Source: Microstegium vimineum
Lineage: Eukaryota > Streptophyta > Magnoliopsida > Poales > Poaceae
NCBI GenBank assembly: GCA_022036555.1
Contig: CM039139.1
Coordinates: forward strand, 31,833,748-31,897,747
Reading direction: 5' to 3'
Length of the DNA stretch: 64,000 nt
This document shows positions 22,714 to 34,189 of this stretch, one piece after another. Position 1 is the stretch's first letter; each line of letters begins with the position of its first letter. The notes beneath the pieces are model-generated. The model worked only from the letters and a program-made list of their open reading frames with translations. It ran no database searches and was not told where the DNA came from. Position numbers and translations under genes: made by a program.

Positions 22714-25700
22714 ATGGCCGCTTTCCAGCTCTTCGGCGCCGGCGCCTGGCCTGCTTCCTCAGTCCGCCAGTCGTATCTGGAGGGGTTGGTGGAGAGCGGG
22801 CTTCTCCGGCCCGTCACCTCGACGGAGAGGCCGGAGTGGATAGCTCCGCCACCGGACCACGCCGAGCCCAACCCGCCGGAGGGGTACGTGGTGTCGCTCG
22901 AGGCCTTCCACCGGGCGGGACTGGGGGTTCCACCCAGCCGCTTCCTGCGCGCGCTCCTCCACCACTATGAAGTGGAGCTCCAGCACCTCACTCCTAACGG
23001 CGTCAGCCAGGCGGCGGTCTTCGCCGCGGTGTGCGAGGGCTATCTGGGGATCGAGCCCCATTGGGATCTGTGGATCCACATCTTCAAGGCCAACCTCTTC
23101 ACCACCTCGGTCAGCAAGGGCGTCCGTCGGGAGGTCAGGGCCGGAGGCTGCAGCATCTACGCCAGGCGGCCTGAGCTCTGGCTCCCTGCGAACCCATCCT
23201 CGAGCCATTCCGGGTGGCATTCAGGATGGTTCTACCTGAGGAATGATGACGGTCTGCTCCCAGCATACACCGGGAGGACACTCAACGCCGAGCCCGAGCG
23301 CTGGAGGTACGGCGTTCCGACGGACAAGCAAAAACACCTCGGGGGCTTGCTGGACGCGCTCAGGCGTCTGAAGGGGAAGGGCCTTACCGCGGAGATCGCT
23401 GCATCAGCGTTCCATCGACGGGGGTTCTGCCGCTGATGGCTCGACCCCTCCGTCTCGACGAGATGGGTTCGGGGGTCGATGTGTCGGGGTGCCGCTTCGT
23501 CGAGGAGGAGTTGACCCCAGACCGCGTGGCCAGCCGCGTCCGCCGCTTTTTTGTGGGGCGGTTCGCCCTCAAGGATGTCGCGAAGGTCCCCATGAAGCCG
23601 GACGAGGGCTTCTACGAGCTGGTAAGATCCTTCCTTTTACTTTAAGTCCTCGCGCCTGCCCCTCCCGTCCTTTCTGCTTGTTCTCTGACCACCTTGCGTC
23701 CCGCAGGGGAATGTGTCCTACAAGCGCTCGCTTCCGCCGGTGCCGGAGGACCGGGCCACGAGGGATGCGAACCGCCTCCGCGCGGAGAAGCAGAAGGCCG
23801 ACAAGGACAAGAAGAAGGAGAGGAAGACCAAGAAGGCTCTAGAGAAAGAGTAGAGGAAGCAGCGTCGGGCCCAACAGAGGCGGTTGGGCCTCGACGAGGA
23901 GCTGTCGCCCTCGGAGGAGGAGGACGAGGAGGAGGGTGAGGAGGACGAGGAGGAGGACGAGGAGACGGCGCCTGAGCAGGCGGCCGCTGCTACCGGTGGG
24001 GAGGGGGGTCGACCTCGAAGTCGGCCCCTCCTGTTGAAGTTGGGCCATGGGCGGAGCGCCCCGTGGCCTCACAAGAAGTCGCGCCGCGGCGGACGCGGTC
24101 GCAGACGCCGCGGCCCTCGTCGGGGGGTCGATCGAGCGAGCCCCCGATGCCCGCTGCGTCGACCGCCCGGGTGCCGGGCCCGCCGGCGCAGGCGGAGACC
24201 GGCAAGAGGGCGAGGGTGGCGTCGCCATCGAAGAGTCGACCGAGCGAGCCCCCGAAGCCCACCGCGTCGAGCGCGCAGGCATCGGACCCGTCGGCGCGGG
24301 TGGGGGCCAGCAAGAAGCCGACGGTGGCGCCGCCGGCCCCTGCTCGGGAGAAGGTGGCAAGTACCGCCTCGACCCCCGCCCCCCAGGCAGTGGCATCCCA
24401 GAGCTCGACCAGCCCGGCGAGCGCCGAGCCGAAGCGTCGGGCTCCGAGAGGGTAAGTCGAGTTCGTGGTTGTTGTGCGTTTTTTCTTTTTTCGTCGGTGA
24501 GGACTCGTGCTTATTATCGCGCACGTGCTCCTTTTTCAGGTCGAAGCGCGGGCTGGGGGTTGCGCTCCCCTCCCCTGCTAAGAAGCTGAAGACGGGGGCT
24601 GTGGTGCAAGCCGTCGTCGAGGTTGGTCTGGCAGCCCCGCCCCCTTCGACGGTCGCCCCTGAGGCGGCACCGGCAGCCACGACCCCGGAGGTGGCGGCGC
24701 GGGGGAGGCACAGGGGGCCTCGGCGCCTACCCAAACGGCGGAGGAGGCGGACCCGCCGGCGATGGTAGCCGTCGAAGCGACGGTCGCGGAGCCTGCGCGG
24801 CCGTCGGAAGGGGTCGCGTCCGGCGCCCCGGGGGGCGTGGAGCTCCTACCGACAGCGGGCGCGGCCCAGGAGGTGGAGGTGGTCGAGGCCCAGGTTCCTG
24901 CGGCCGAGCGGGAGGCCCCGGCTCACCCGACGTCGGGGCGCTGGCCCGAGGGTCTGGCGGCGTTGGAGGCTCGACTCCAGCTCAATCGCGTCGAGGGCCC
25001 ATCCGCGCCGGCTCAGGGTGGGATGCTCATGGAGTCCACCCCCGCCCAAGTGGACGAGATGGTGGCCGAGTTGGTGGACCCGGCGGAACTGGCCATCATC
25101 GCGGCTCCCCGGGCGGAGCCGGAGGTGGCTCGACCTCTCCTCGAGGTTGGGGGGTCGACGTCTCAAGGTAAATTGCCCTTCGATTTGCTCGGGACGCCGT
25201 GGATTCGCTCCGCTGGGTATTGACCTTTCGGAGCCCTTCATCGCGCAGGGCCGTCGGCGTCCTTGCGAGGTGGTGCCGAGGAGGAAGCCTCGCCCCTCTC
25301 CGATTACCAAGGAGGGGGGGACCTGCGCATCGGCGTCACCGGGCCGATGGAGCAGAGGATCGCCGCCCGCAGCGCGGCGTGGGGCCAGGAGGTTCTGGAG
25401 GTGGCGGACCCTCGAAACCCCGAGCGACTCTTCCTCACGCTCGACGACCAGTCCGAGCTCCGACGGTGGGAGAACGTCGAGGAGTACCGGGCCTTATTCG
25501 AACACTCGGTACGTCGCGCTGCGGAGGTCGCCGCCGCGGACATACGCGAGGGAATGGAGGTAGGTTCCGTTCTACCTTAGATCGTACTTTGCACTGTCTG
25601 GTTGCCGTTTGTTGACGATCTCCGTTTCTACCCTCGTCAGTCGCTGCGGGTGAGGTCGTACGAGAAGTCCCAGTACATTCTCCGGGTACAGGGGCAGCTC

Positions 25701-26739
25701 TCGACCCTCCACGCCTCTCTGGAGAGGGCGAGGGATGAGGCCGCTCGTGCGACGGCGGAGGCGGCGACTATCCAGAAGGATGCCGAGTCGAGGGTCGCCT
25801 ACGCGAGGGCCGGCTACGAGGCTGTCCAGAAGGAAGCCCGGGAGGCCTTGTCATCGGCGCAGGCGAAGCTCGATGATGCCCTTCGGTCGACCATCGCCGT
25901 TGGGCAGGAGCGGGATGCCGCCGTCGAGGCCCAGCGCAAGGCCACGGAGGAGGCCGCCCGGCTGAGGGGAGACCTCGACGCCCTCTCCCGCGAGCGCGAC
26001 GCTCTGGCCGCCTCGGAGGAGAAGGCCCGGATCCGTGCGACCTCCTTGGGCATGGTGGCGATGAAGCAGAAGGAGGCCCTCGGGGAGGCATACAAGACCA
26101 TCGAGGGTCTCGAGGCCCAAGTCAGGGACCAGTCCTCTGATTTTGACGTCGTCCGCCATCAGCTCGAGGAGGCCGAGCAGGCCTACTCCGCCTTGGATGT
26201 GCAGGCCCAAGGTGAGTGTTTCGGGTGTTTGCGGGGTCTGTCCTGTCTCGACCCTTTTTCTGCTTTCGGGTTTTGATCGTTATGTACTTGTTTCGGCAGA
26301 GCTTGCGGAGGAGAACGCCCGCGCCCAAAAGGACCTGGACAATCTTCAGGGCCTGCTGAGCACCGAGGTGAATCTCAACGCGTCGCTCTCGGCCGCCATC
26401 AACACCTTCTGCGACGACCTCTCAGTCAAGCCGGAGCCGGAGCTCGAGGGGGACACTCGGGGGGAATCCCTGCTGCGCCGCTTCTACGCCATGACGCGGG
26501 GGGTGACGGAGAACGTCCGAGCCGCCCTGCATGTGGGGGTGAAGCGGGCCCTCGCGGTCGTCAACTCCTTCTACGACGTGGATCTCAACCTCGTTGTCGA
26601 CGGGTTCGCCACCGACCCGGATCTGACCGAGGAGCAGAACGACGCGAGGTGTCAGGAGCTGATGGACCACGCGGAGGTGCCCGGAGGCCAGCTGGCGAAA
26701 CTCTTCGAGCCCGATGTGATGCCCTCGGCGGATGAGTAG
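22714..26739 (+). pseudogene. Antisense six-exon gene of the Tat element (putative gypsy-type transposon protein with coiled coil)
   Basis: Exons 22714-23621, 23707-24451, 24540-25167, 25249-25559, 25641-26211, 26300-26739; every intron is GT..AG and the phases match across all five junctions. About 1,200 residues. The N-terminal 240 residues (MAAFQLFG.., with SYLEGLVESGLL, GVPPSRFLRALLHHYEVEL and HLTPNGV) match the plant 'putative gypsy type transposon' domain (Pfam Transposase_28, from memory). Next comes a Lys/Glu-rich basic and acidic region, then Pro/Ala-rich linkers. Exons 5-6 encode a long Ala/Glu/Arg coiled coil (from SLRVRSYEKSQYIL to the QLEEAEQAYSAL region). It runs opposite to gag-pol. 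In this copy the frame is broken at three G runs (about 23420, 24005, 24705), and a TAG occurs at 23851-23853. Its role is unknown. Confidence 0.85.
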
Positions 26740-27685
26740 TCGTTGGGAGATGTCGACGGGTGGTCGCGGGCCTGCGAGCCATATCTGGACAAAAAAGGTC
26801 CATGTAATAGTTAGGCCTCTGTACCCATACAATGCTAAGCCTCCGAGGGCTCTTTGTATATAATGTGTTTTGATCGATGTGTACAGAGTTAATTTCATTT
26901 TTTCGAGCTTTCCCTGCTTTTCTTTGCCTGGGTCGACGCCTGTGAACTAAGTGTTCGACGCACGCTCTTATCCTTGGAAGGGGGGTGGCGAGTAGGGATA
27001 CCGTAGCCCTGGGGCGTAGGTGAGTCCCTGACTCGACGGCACCCTCAACCCTTAGGGAACTCGAGGCGTCTTTACTTGGTTCAGAAGCGTACTCGAGGGA
27101 AAGAACGAGAGGGAGAGTCGAGTTTCGAAAAAAACGTTCGAGTTTTTCGGAGACCCAGGAGGGGGGTGCCCCCCCTGTTAGCCCCCGAGGGAGGCTCGAT
27201 TTTGCTGAGGCAAAGTCGAGGCTACCTTAGTGCTGCGGATGGGTTGTCTTGTTACTTCTACTTCTCGGGCTCTCCCTGCTTTTCTTTGCTTGAGTCGACG
27301 CTCGTGAACTTAAGTATTCGACGCACGCTCTTATCCCGGGAAGGGGGGTGGCGAGTGGGGATACCGTAACCCTGGGGCGTAGGTGAGTCCCTGACTCGAC
27401 GGCACCCTCGACCCTTAGGGAACTCGAGGCGTCTTTACTTGGTTCAGAAGCGTAGTCGAGGGAAAGAACGAGAGGGAGAGTCGAGTTTCAAAAAAAAACG
27501 TTCGAGTTTTTCGGAGACCCAGGAGGGGGGTGCCCCCCCTGCCAGCCCCCGAGGGGAGCTCGACTTTGTCCGGGCAAAGTCGAGGCTGCTTTCGGGCTAT
27601 GAACGAACATGAAAAGTGTTTCGAGAACATTTTATTCATTCGGGAATTTGTACATAAATGCGGAAATGTACAAGGCCCTGGGGCC
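26740..27685. repeat. Tandem repeat with ~362-bp period between the convergent ends of the antisense gene and pol
   Basis: Sequence from about 26911 to 27228 recurs from 27273 to 27590: TCCCTGCTTTTCTTTG, then GGCGAGTAGGGATACCGTA, then TCGAGTTTCGAAAAAAACG, then GGAGGGGGGTGCCCCCCCTG. Both copies contain that GGGGGGTGCCCCCC inverted repeat and a run of seven to nine A. A TATATAATGTG stretch at about 26858 could act as a far-upstream or cleavage element for the antisense gene. No coding capacity is evident. Confidence 0.85.
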
Positions 27686-30600
27686 TCAGGGATAGAAGCG
27701 ACGTAGCTGTTCGATGTTCCACGCGTTGGTGAAGAGCTCTCCCTTCTCGTTCTTCAGTTTGTAAGTGCCGGGCTTCAGCACCTCTGCCACGATGAAGGGT
27801 CCCTCCCAAGGTGGTGTCAGCTTGTGACGCCCCTTGCTGCTCTGTCGACGGCGCAGAACGAGGTCGCCGACGTTGAGGTCCCTTTTGCGCACGTTCTTGT
27901 CGTGGTAGCGTCGTAGCGTCTGCTGGTACTGGGCCGACTTGAACAGGGCCATGTCACGAGCTTCCACGAGCTGGTCGAGGGAGTCCTCTCGGGCTACTGT
28001 GTTGGCTTGCTCGTTGTAGGCTTTGAGTCGAGGGGACCCGTACTCGAGGTCGGTGGGGAGGACGGCCTCGAACCCATAGACCAAGAAGAACGGGAGAACC
28101 CCGTAGCTCGACTCGGTGTCGTTCGGAGACTCCATAGCACAGCAGGCAGCTCTTCGACCCATCTCTTTCCATGTCTGTTCAGCCGGTCGAAGATCCTTGG
28201 CTTGAGGCCCTGCAAAACCATGCCGTTGGCACGCTCGACCTGACCGTTAGTTCGAGGGTGGGCAACTGCAGACCAATTCACCCTGATGTGGTGATCGTCA
28301 CAGAAGTCCAGGAACTTTTGGCCGGTGAACTGCGTGCCGTTGTCGGTAATGATGACGTTGGGGACCCCGAAGCGGTGGATGATGTCGGTGAAGAATAGTA
28401 CGGCTTGCCGAGACTGGATGTTGGCGATGGGCCGAGCCTCGATCCACTTCGAGAACTTGTCGACAGCCACGAGAAGGTGAGTGTGCCCACCCTTGGTTCT
28501 TTTCAGGGGACCGACCATGTCGAGCCCCCATACTGCGAACGGCCAAGTTATGGGTATCATCTGAAGAGCTTGGGCGGGTAGGTGAGTCTGCCTGGCGTAG
28601 AATTGGCATCCCTGGCAGGATCGAACGAGTTTGGTGGTGTCATTGACTGCCGTGGGCCAGTAGAAGCCCTGTCGAAAGGCACTTCCTACCAGGGTTCTCG
28701 GCGCCGCGTGGTGGCCGCAAGCCCCCGAGTGTAGGTCCCTCAGCAGTGCCCTCCCCTCCTCGAGGGTGAGGCAGCGTTGGAGTACACCCGACGGGCTGCG
28801 TCGATATAGCTCGCGGCTGTCCCCGTCCAAGACGTAGGTTTTGGCACGTCGAGCTACTCGACGAGCTTCCGTGCGGTCTTCCGGGAGTTCGCCTCGCGTC
28901 AGGTACTCGAGGTAAGGCGCGCACCAATCCGTTGGAGGGGTTGGCACTGCGACGTCCCCGTCGATCTCCATGACCTCTCCCCCGCCCAGGGGGGATCGGT
29001 CGAGGGGGGTGGGTCGACCCCTTGCTCGAGGGCGGGAGCCCCCGAGCCCAGGCCGATGGATGGTTGTGTGAAGATCCCTCGAGAAGATGTCGGGGGGAAC
29101 CGTGCCTCGAGCAGACGCGATTTTGGCCAGCTCGTCGGCAGCCTCGTTGTACCGACGGGCTACGTGGTTGAGCTCGAGGCCATAGAACTTGTCCTCGAGC
29201 TTTCGAACCTCCTTGCAGTAGGCTTCCATCTTAGGATCGTGGCAGCTCGAGTCTTTCATCACTTGGTCGATTACCAACTGAGAGTCCCCTCGCACGTCGA
29301 GGCGTCGGACCCCGAGCTCGATGGCGATGCGCAGGCCGTTGACGAGGGCCTCGTACTCGGCGACGTTGTTGGAGGCGGGGAAGTGGAGGCGGATGACATA
29401 TCGCATATGGACCCCTGAGGGTGATACAAATAGCAATCCTACGCCTGCTCCCGCCTTCAACAGTGATCCGTCGAAGTACATGACCCAGAGCTCGCTCTGC
29501 ACCTGCGCCGGGGGTAGTTGGGTGTCGGTCCATTCGGCGACGAAATCTGCCAGTACCTGAGACTTGATAGCCTTCCGAGGGGCGTAGGAGAGGGTCTCCC
29601 CCATGAGCTCGGCGGACCACTTGGCGATCCTTCCCGATGCCTCCCGGTTCTGGATTATCTCTCCGAGGGGGAAAGATGAAACCACAGTGACCGGATGGCC
29701 CAGGAAATAGTGTTTGAGCTTCCGCCGAGTGAGGACGACCGCGTATAGCAGCTTCTGGATGTGGGGATACCTCGTCTTGGTTTCGGAAAGGACCTCGCTC
29801 ACGAAATAGACAGGCCTTTGAACCGGCAGGGCGTGTCCTTTTTCCTCCCTCTCGACTACTATGACCGCGCTGACTACCTGCGTAGTTGCCGCGACATAGA
29901 GCAGGAGGGGCTCGGCCGGGCTCGGGGGGACCAAGACCGGGGGCGAGGTGAGCAAGGCCTTGAGCCTCGAGAGGGATTCCTCGGCTTCGGCGGTCCACGC
30001 GAAGTGTTCCGTCTTCTTCAGGAGTCGATAAAGGGGCAGGGCCTTTTCTCCGAGCTTCGGGATGAAGCGACTGAGGGCGGCAAGGCACCCAGTAACCCTT
30101 TGCACACTCTTGAGGTCTTTGATCGGGCCCATCCTCGTGATGGCGGTTACCTTCTCGGGATTGGCCTCGATACCGCGTTGGGAAACTATGTACCCTAGGA
30201 GCATGCCTCGAGGGACCCCGAAGACACACTTCTCAGGGTATAGTTTTATGCGGTTAGTCCTGAGACACCCAAACGCAATCTCGAGGTCTCCGACTAGGTT
30301 TCCGACGGCTCTGGACTTGACCACGATATCGTCGACGTAGGCCTCGACGATCGGCCCTATGTGTTTTCCCGAAGACGCGGAGCATGCATCGCTGGTAGGT
30401 GGCCCCGGCGTTCCGCAAGCCGAAGGGCATTGTGAGGTAGCAAAACATGCCAAAAGGAGTGATGAAAGAGGTCGCGAGCTGATCGGACTCCTTCATATTT
30501 ATTTGGTGGTAGCCGAGTACGCGTCAAGGAAGCAAAGGGTTTCACATCCCGAAGTGGAGTCTACTATTTGGTCGATGCGAGGTAAAGGAAAAGGAACTTT

Positions 30601-30915
30601 AGGACATGCTTTATTTAAACTGGTGTAGTCTACACACATCCTATCTTTCCCATTCTTTTTCTTTACAAGCACGGGATTAGCTAACCACTCGGGATGATGT
30701 ACCTCCTTGATGAATCCGGCCTTCAAAAGCTTGTCGACCTCCTCCCCGATGATCCTGCGCTTCTCCTCGTCGAAGCGGCGCAGGCGTTGCTTCACCGGTT
30801 TGGACCCGGTTCGGATGTCCAAAGAGTGCTCGGCGACTTCCCTCGGGATGCCCGGCATGTCCGAGGGACTCCACGCGAACACGTCGGCGTTCGCTCGGAG
30901 AAAGTCGACGAGCAC
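27686..30915 (-). pseudogene. Tat pol: reverse transcriptase, RNase H, archaeal-type RNase H, integrase
   Basis: The reverse transcriptase starts around DVFAWSPSDMPGI and includes VLVKKKNGKDRMCVDY, the TMPFGLRNAGATYQR motif and the catalytic YVDDI (about 30335). RNase H follows. A second RNase H-like domain has MYFDGS, NNVAEYEAL and RGDSQLVI, the Tat hallmark. The integrase has a zinc-binding stretch, then WGLDMVGP, ITDNGTQF and GQVERANG (the DDE triad), and ends near AWNIEQLRRFYP. This set copies RNA into DNA and integrates it. Single-base frame breaks occur at about 30510, 30368 and 28095, so no full product is made. Confidence 0.93.
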
Positions 30916-31860
30916 GGCTTCCTATTTGGGCTCGAGGGTGGCACTAATCGTCAGCACCTTCCCATCCTCGAGGCCGGGGTCGAGCGGGATGGTCTTCGTG
31001 TCTTCCGCCGGCTTGAAGTTGCCAGCGTGGCGCTTGGGGTCGGGGATCTCTCCGGACAAGTCGTCGAGGGCCGCGAGGATAGCCGAATCCTCACGGGCTT
31101 CGGCTTTTTCCACGCACTCGACGTCGCAGTCGTATGCGTGCTCGTAGGAGGTGTCGACGGTGATGACCCCCGAGGGCCCCGGCATCTTGAGCTTGAGGTA
31201 GGTGTAGTTCGGGACCGCCATGAACTTGGCGTACCCCGGTCTACCGATGATGGCATGGTAGGTGCCTCACCACGCGACCACCCCGAAGGTCAGCTCTTCC
31301 TTTCGGAAGTTCGAGGGGACACCAAAACAGACCGGTTAGCTTGACGCGGCCGATCGGGAGTGCCTTCTTCCCCGGGACGATTCCGTGGAACCCCCCCGCG
31401 CTGGGCAGGAGCATGGTCCTCGGGATTCCCAGGAGGTCGAGGGTCTCGGCGTAGATAATGTTGAGGCTGCTCCCCCCGTCCATGAGCACCTTGCTGAGGC
31501 GGGTGTTGAGGATGACCGGGTCGACGACGAGCGGGTAAACCCCTGCGTTGGGGATGTGCTCGGGGTGGTCGTCCTGATCGAAGGTGATCGGCGTGTGGGA
31601 CCAGTCGAGGTACCGTGGGGCCTGGGCCCGAACGGAAAAGACCTCGCGACGCTCCCTCTTACGTTGGCGCGTGGTGAGGCGGGTCGAGGGTCCCCCGTAG
31701 ATCATGTAGCAGTCGTGGATCTCGGGGAAGCCTCCCTTTTGAACATCGCCCCTGACGTGGACGTCACAAGGCGGGTCTTCCTTGCCGTCGTCTCTCCTGG
31801 GACCAGGAGGGACGAAGTGCCTTCGAAGCATGCGGCAATCCTCAGGAGGCGGTGGTTGGC
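30916..31860 (-). pseudogene. Tat aspartic protease and protease-RT linker, broken
   Basis: The protease carries VLMDGGSSLNIIY with the catalytic Asp in the plant-gypsy D-G-S context, and the following LLGIPRTML and FHGIVPG. A frame change at about 31332, an in-frame TGA at 31267-31269 and a TAG at 30922-30924 separate it from reverse transcriptase. The TGA is consistent with CGA to TGA and the TAG with CAG to TAG, both changes expected from methylated-cytosine deamination. Confidence 0.88.
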
Positions 31861-32814
31861 CGGCCCCATATGGTTGGGGCAAGGCTCTTTCAGCATCTTG
31901 TCGAAGACGCCCCCGTCGGGAGGGGGCCCTCGAGGCTTCCGCTTGTCCGCTGCAGCGACAAGGTCGTCGGGGTCGTCGTCGTGCTCGACGTTGGGCTCGA
32001 CATTGCGCCGGCCTGGTTGGTTCTTCTTCTTCTTCTTCTTCCGGCTGCCGTTGCCGTCGCTGTTCCTCCTGGGCCCCTTGTTTCTCTTGGGCCCATCGTC
32101 CGAGCCCCCGGGTTCATCCGCGTCGCCCTCCCCCTTCGCTGGGGGAATCTGGAAGAATGCGCCAACGGCCTCCTCGCCAGCCGCGTAGTTGGCGATGACG
32201 TCCATGAGCTCGTTGGCGGTTTTGGGGATGTTTCGCCCCAGCTCCCGCACCAACTCTTTGCAGGTTGTCCCGGCGATGAACGCCGTGATGACCTCGTGGT
32301 CGGAAATGTGAGTCAGTGCGGTACGCTGCTTCGAGAATCGGCGGGTGAAGGCGCGGAGGGTCTCTCCTGGTTTCTGCTTGCAGCCGCGAAGGTCCCAGGA
32401 GTTGCCCGGCCGCTCGTAGGTGCCCTTGAAGTTGCCCTCGAAGATCCGAACCAGGTCGGACCAGTCCTGGATCAAGTCCGGGGGTAGTTCCTCGAGCCAC
32501 CTTCGAGCGGTGTCGGAGAGGAACAATGGGAGTTGCCGGATGATGACGAGGTCGTCTTTGGCTCCCCCCAGCTGGCATGCCAGCCTGAAGTCGGCAAGCC
32601 AGAGCTCTGGCTTGGTTTCGCCGTTGTATTTGATCAGGCTGGTGGGTGGACGGAAGCGTACGGGCAGGGAGGCCCGCCGGATAGTTCTTCCGAAGACTCG
32701 AGGCCCCGGTGGCTCCGGAGACCGACATCGGTCTTCGTCGCTGTCGTAGCGCCCACCTCGGTGAGCGCTGTAGCCTCGAGCCTCGGCGTCGCCGTATCGA
32801 CGTCGATTGTTCAC
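31840..32814 (-). pseudogene. Tat gag (Retrotrans_gag capsid)
   Basis: The reading frame starts at an ATG at 32814. An Arg-rich N-terminus is followed by the capsid domain (about residues 60-230) with SLIKYNGETKPELWL, ARRWLEELPPDLI and FTRRFSKQRTALTH. A Lys-rich tract (KKKKKKNQPG) precedes a Cys/His region (CPNHMGPANH) that is broken by a frame change at about 31850 leading into the protease frame. The product would form the particle that packages the RNA. Confidence 0.9.
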
Positions 32815-34168
32815 TCGAGGGGGGAGGTCGTCGACGAGGCGTTCCCGGACTGGTCGTGGCTCGACCTGGCCCTGGGGCGCCTTGTTCTGGTGGACAGAGG
32901 CTTCCCGATTTTGTCGAGGGGGCGCTGCTTGCCGCTCAGAGGCAGCCCCTCGACGCCTCGAGGCCGAGCTCTCGCCTGCTGGACGGCCGCAGTCTGGAGT
33001 AGCCCCTGGATTTCCTCCCTAATACGTTGTGCCTGGGGGGTCGATGGCGCCGGCATGTCGCGGAGCAGCATCGCGGCTGCTACAACATTCTGGCTAGCGC
33101 GGTTGAAGACTCGGGGTTCAACGTTCCCTTCCTCGACGATCTGCCGGTGGACCTCCCGGGCCCGCTCGCGAGCTCCTCCACCCTGAGGACGCCCTCGATC
33201 CCGCTCGAGGGCATGTTCAAGCTGCTGAAGACGCAGGCGCTCTTCCTCGAGCTTGCTGAGGAGCTCTCGGACCTGCGTAATCTGGACGTCGGGGGGTGGA
33301 TCGGCTCTATCGGGATTTGGGGGGATGGTGTCTCGAGGTGGCGTGGCGTTGGCCCCCTCCCTTCTTCGGTGTCCGTTGTGTCGTCGACGTCGTCCTGAAG
33401 GACGGTTTGCTCGTCGAGATGGAAGCACTCCCGAGTGGAGTCGTAACTCTCGTCGGGAGAGTCCGAGTCGAAGTCGGCGTGGTAGAAGTGGGGGAAGAGC
33501 CTGCCTGTTTCCTCCTCCTCCAGGCGCCGCCGTAATGTGCCCCACGTACGGGGTAGTTCTGGCTCGCCCGGAGAAGGGGTGTGGTGACGGGATCGGCCGT
33601 CGTCCATGACGGAGTCCATGGAGACTCGTCATATGTATGTACTCGCTGCCCTGCGAAAGCAGAGTAGAGCCCGGCATTGTTGCGGAGCCCGTACGGGAAC
33701 GGGTCGCGCGGTGGTGACGGGGTCGTAGGTGTCGGAGAAGCCACGGGAGCCTCCGGGGACGATGACGTAGAAGAGTCGAAGTCCCACTCGGGGAGACGCC
33801 CGCCCTCGGCCCACAAGTGTGAGTCAAGCGGACCCCTAGGGGAGGGGGCCGCGTCGCCAGCCGGGACCGAGGGAACGGCATTCCGGCACCCCAGAATTTG
33901 CTCGACGGCGAGTGCGTTGAAGCCGCTCGCGCCTCCTCCTGATCGCAGGCCAGAGTCGCAAGTAGAGGGACCGTCGCCTGATCCTGGGTGGCTCCGGCGC
34001 AGCGGAACTCCTGACGTCTAGGCCACGGGCGGAGGGGAAGACTATGAAGTCGCCCTGGTCCGTAGAAACGAACCCTAGACTGCCAAACCAGATGACGGTG
34101 TTGAACGGGAACGGTGGGATGGTGAAATCCATCTGAGAGAGTAGTTCGGAGTTGATCGACACGCGAAC
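32815..34168 (-). pseudogene. Tat leader region with degenerate gag N-terminal reading frames
   Basis: Between the primer site and gag, minus-strand frames include MDFTIPPFPFNTVIWFGSLGF (from about 34131), the usual start phrase in this element type, and a Glu/Arg-rich coiled coil (about 33250-33130, LLSKLEEERLRLQQLEHAL). Frame switches prevent one continuous ORF. Whether this is a separate leader ORF or the gag N-terminus cannot be decided here. Confidence 0.55.
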
Positions 34169-34189
34169 CCCCCTACCTGGCGTGCCAAC
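34169..34189 (-). other. Primer binding site of the Tat element
   Basis: Two bases inside the 5' LTR the minus strand reads TGGCACGCCAGGTAGGGG. TGG at this position pairs with the CCA end of a tRNA. I could not match the primer tRNA species with confidence. Confidence 0.7.

Noticed and set aside
22759..23220. Minus-strand ORF of 153 codons opposite the antisense gene
   Set aside because: Shadow of the plus-strand gene; Arg/Pro/Gly-rich with no domain.
23839..24734. Several ORFs of 100-220 codons on both strands
   Set aside because: GC-rich composition removes stop codons; the translations are low complexity and overlap the real exon frames.
29231..30229. 332-codon minus-strand ORF in pol
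   Set aside because: Out-of-frame shadow of reverse transcriptase/RNase H; no motif in this frame.
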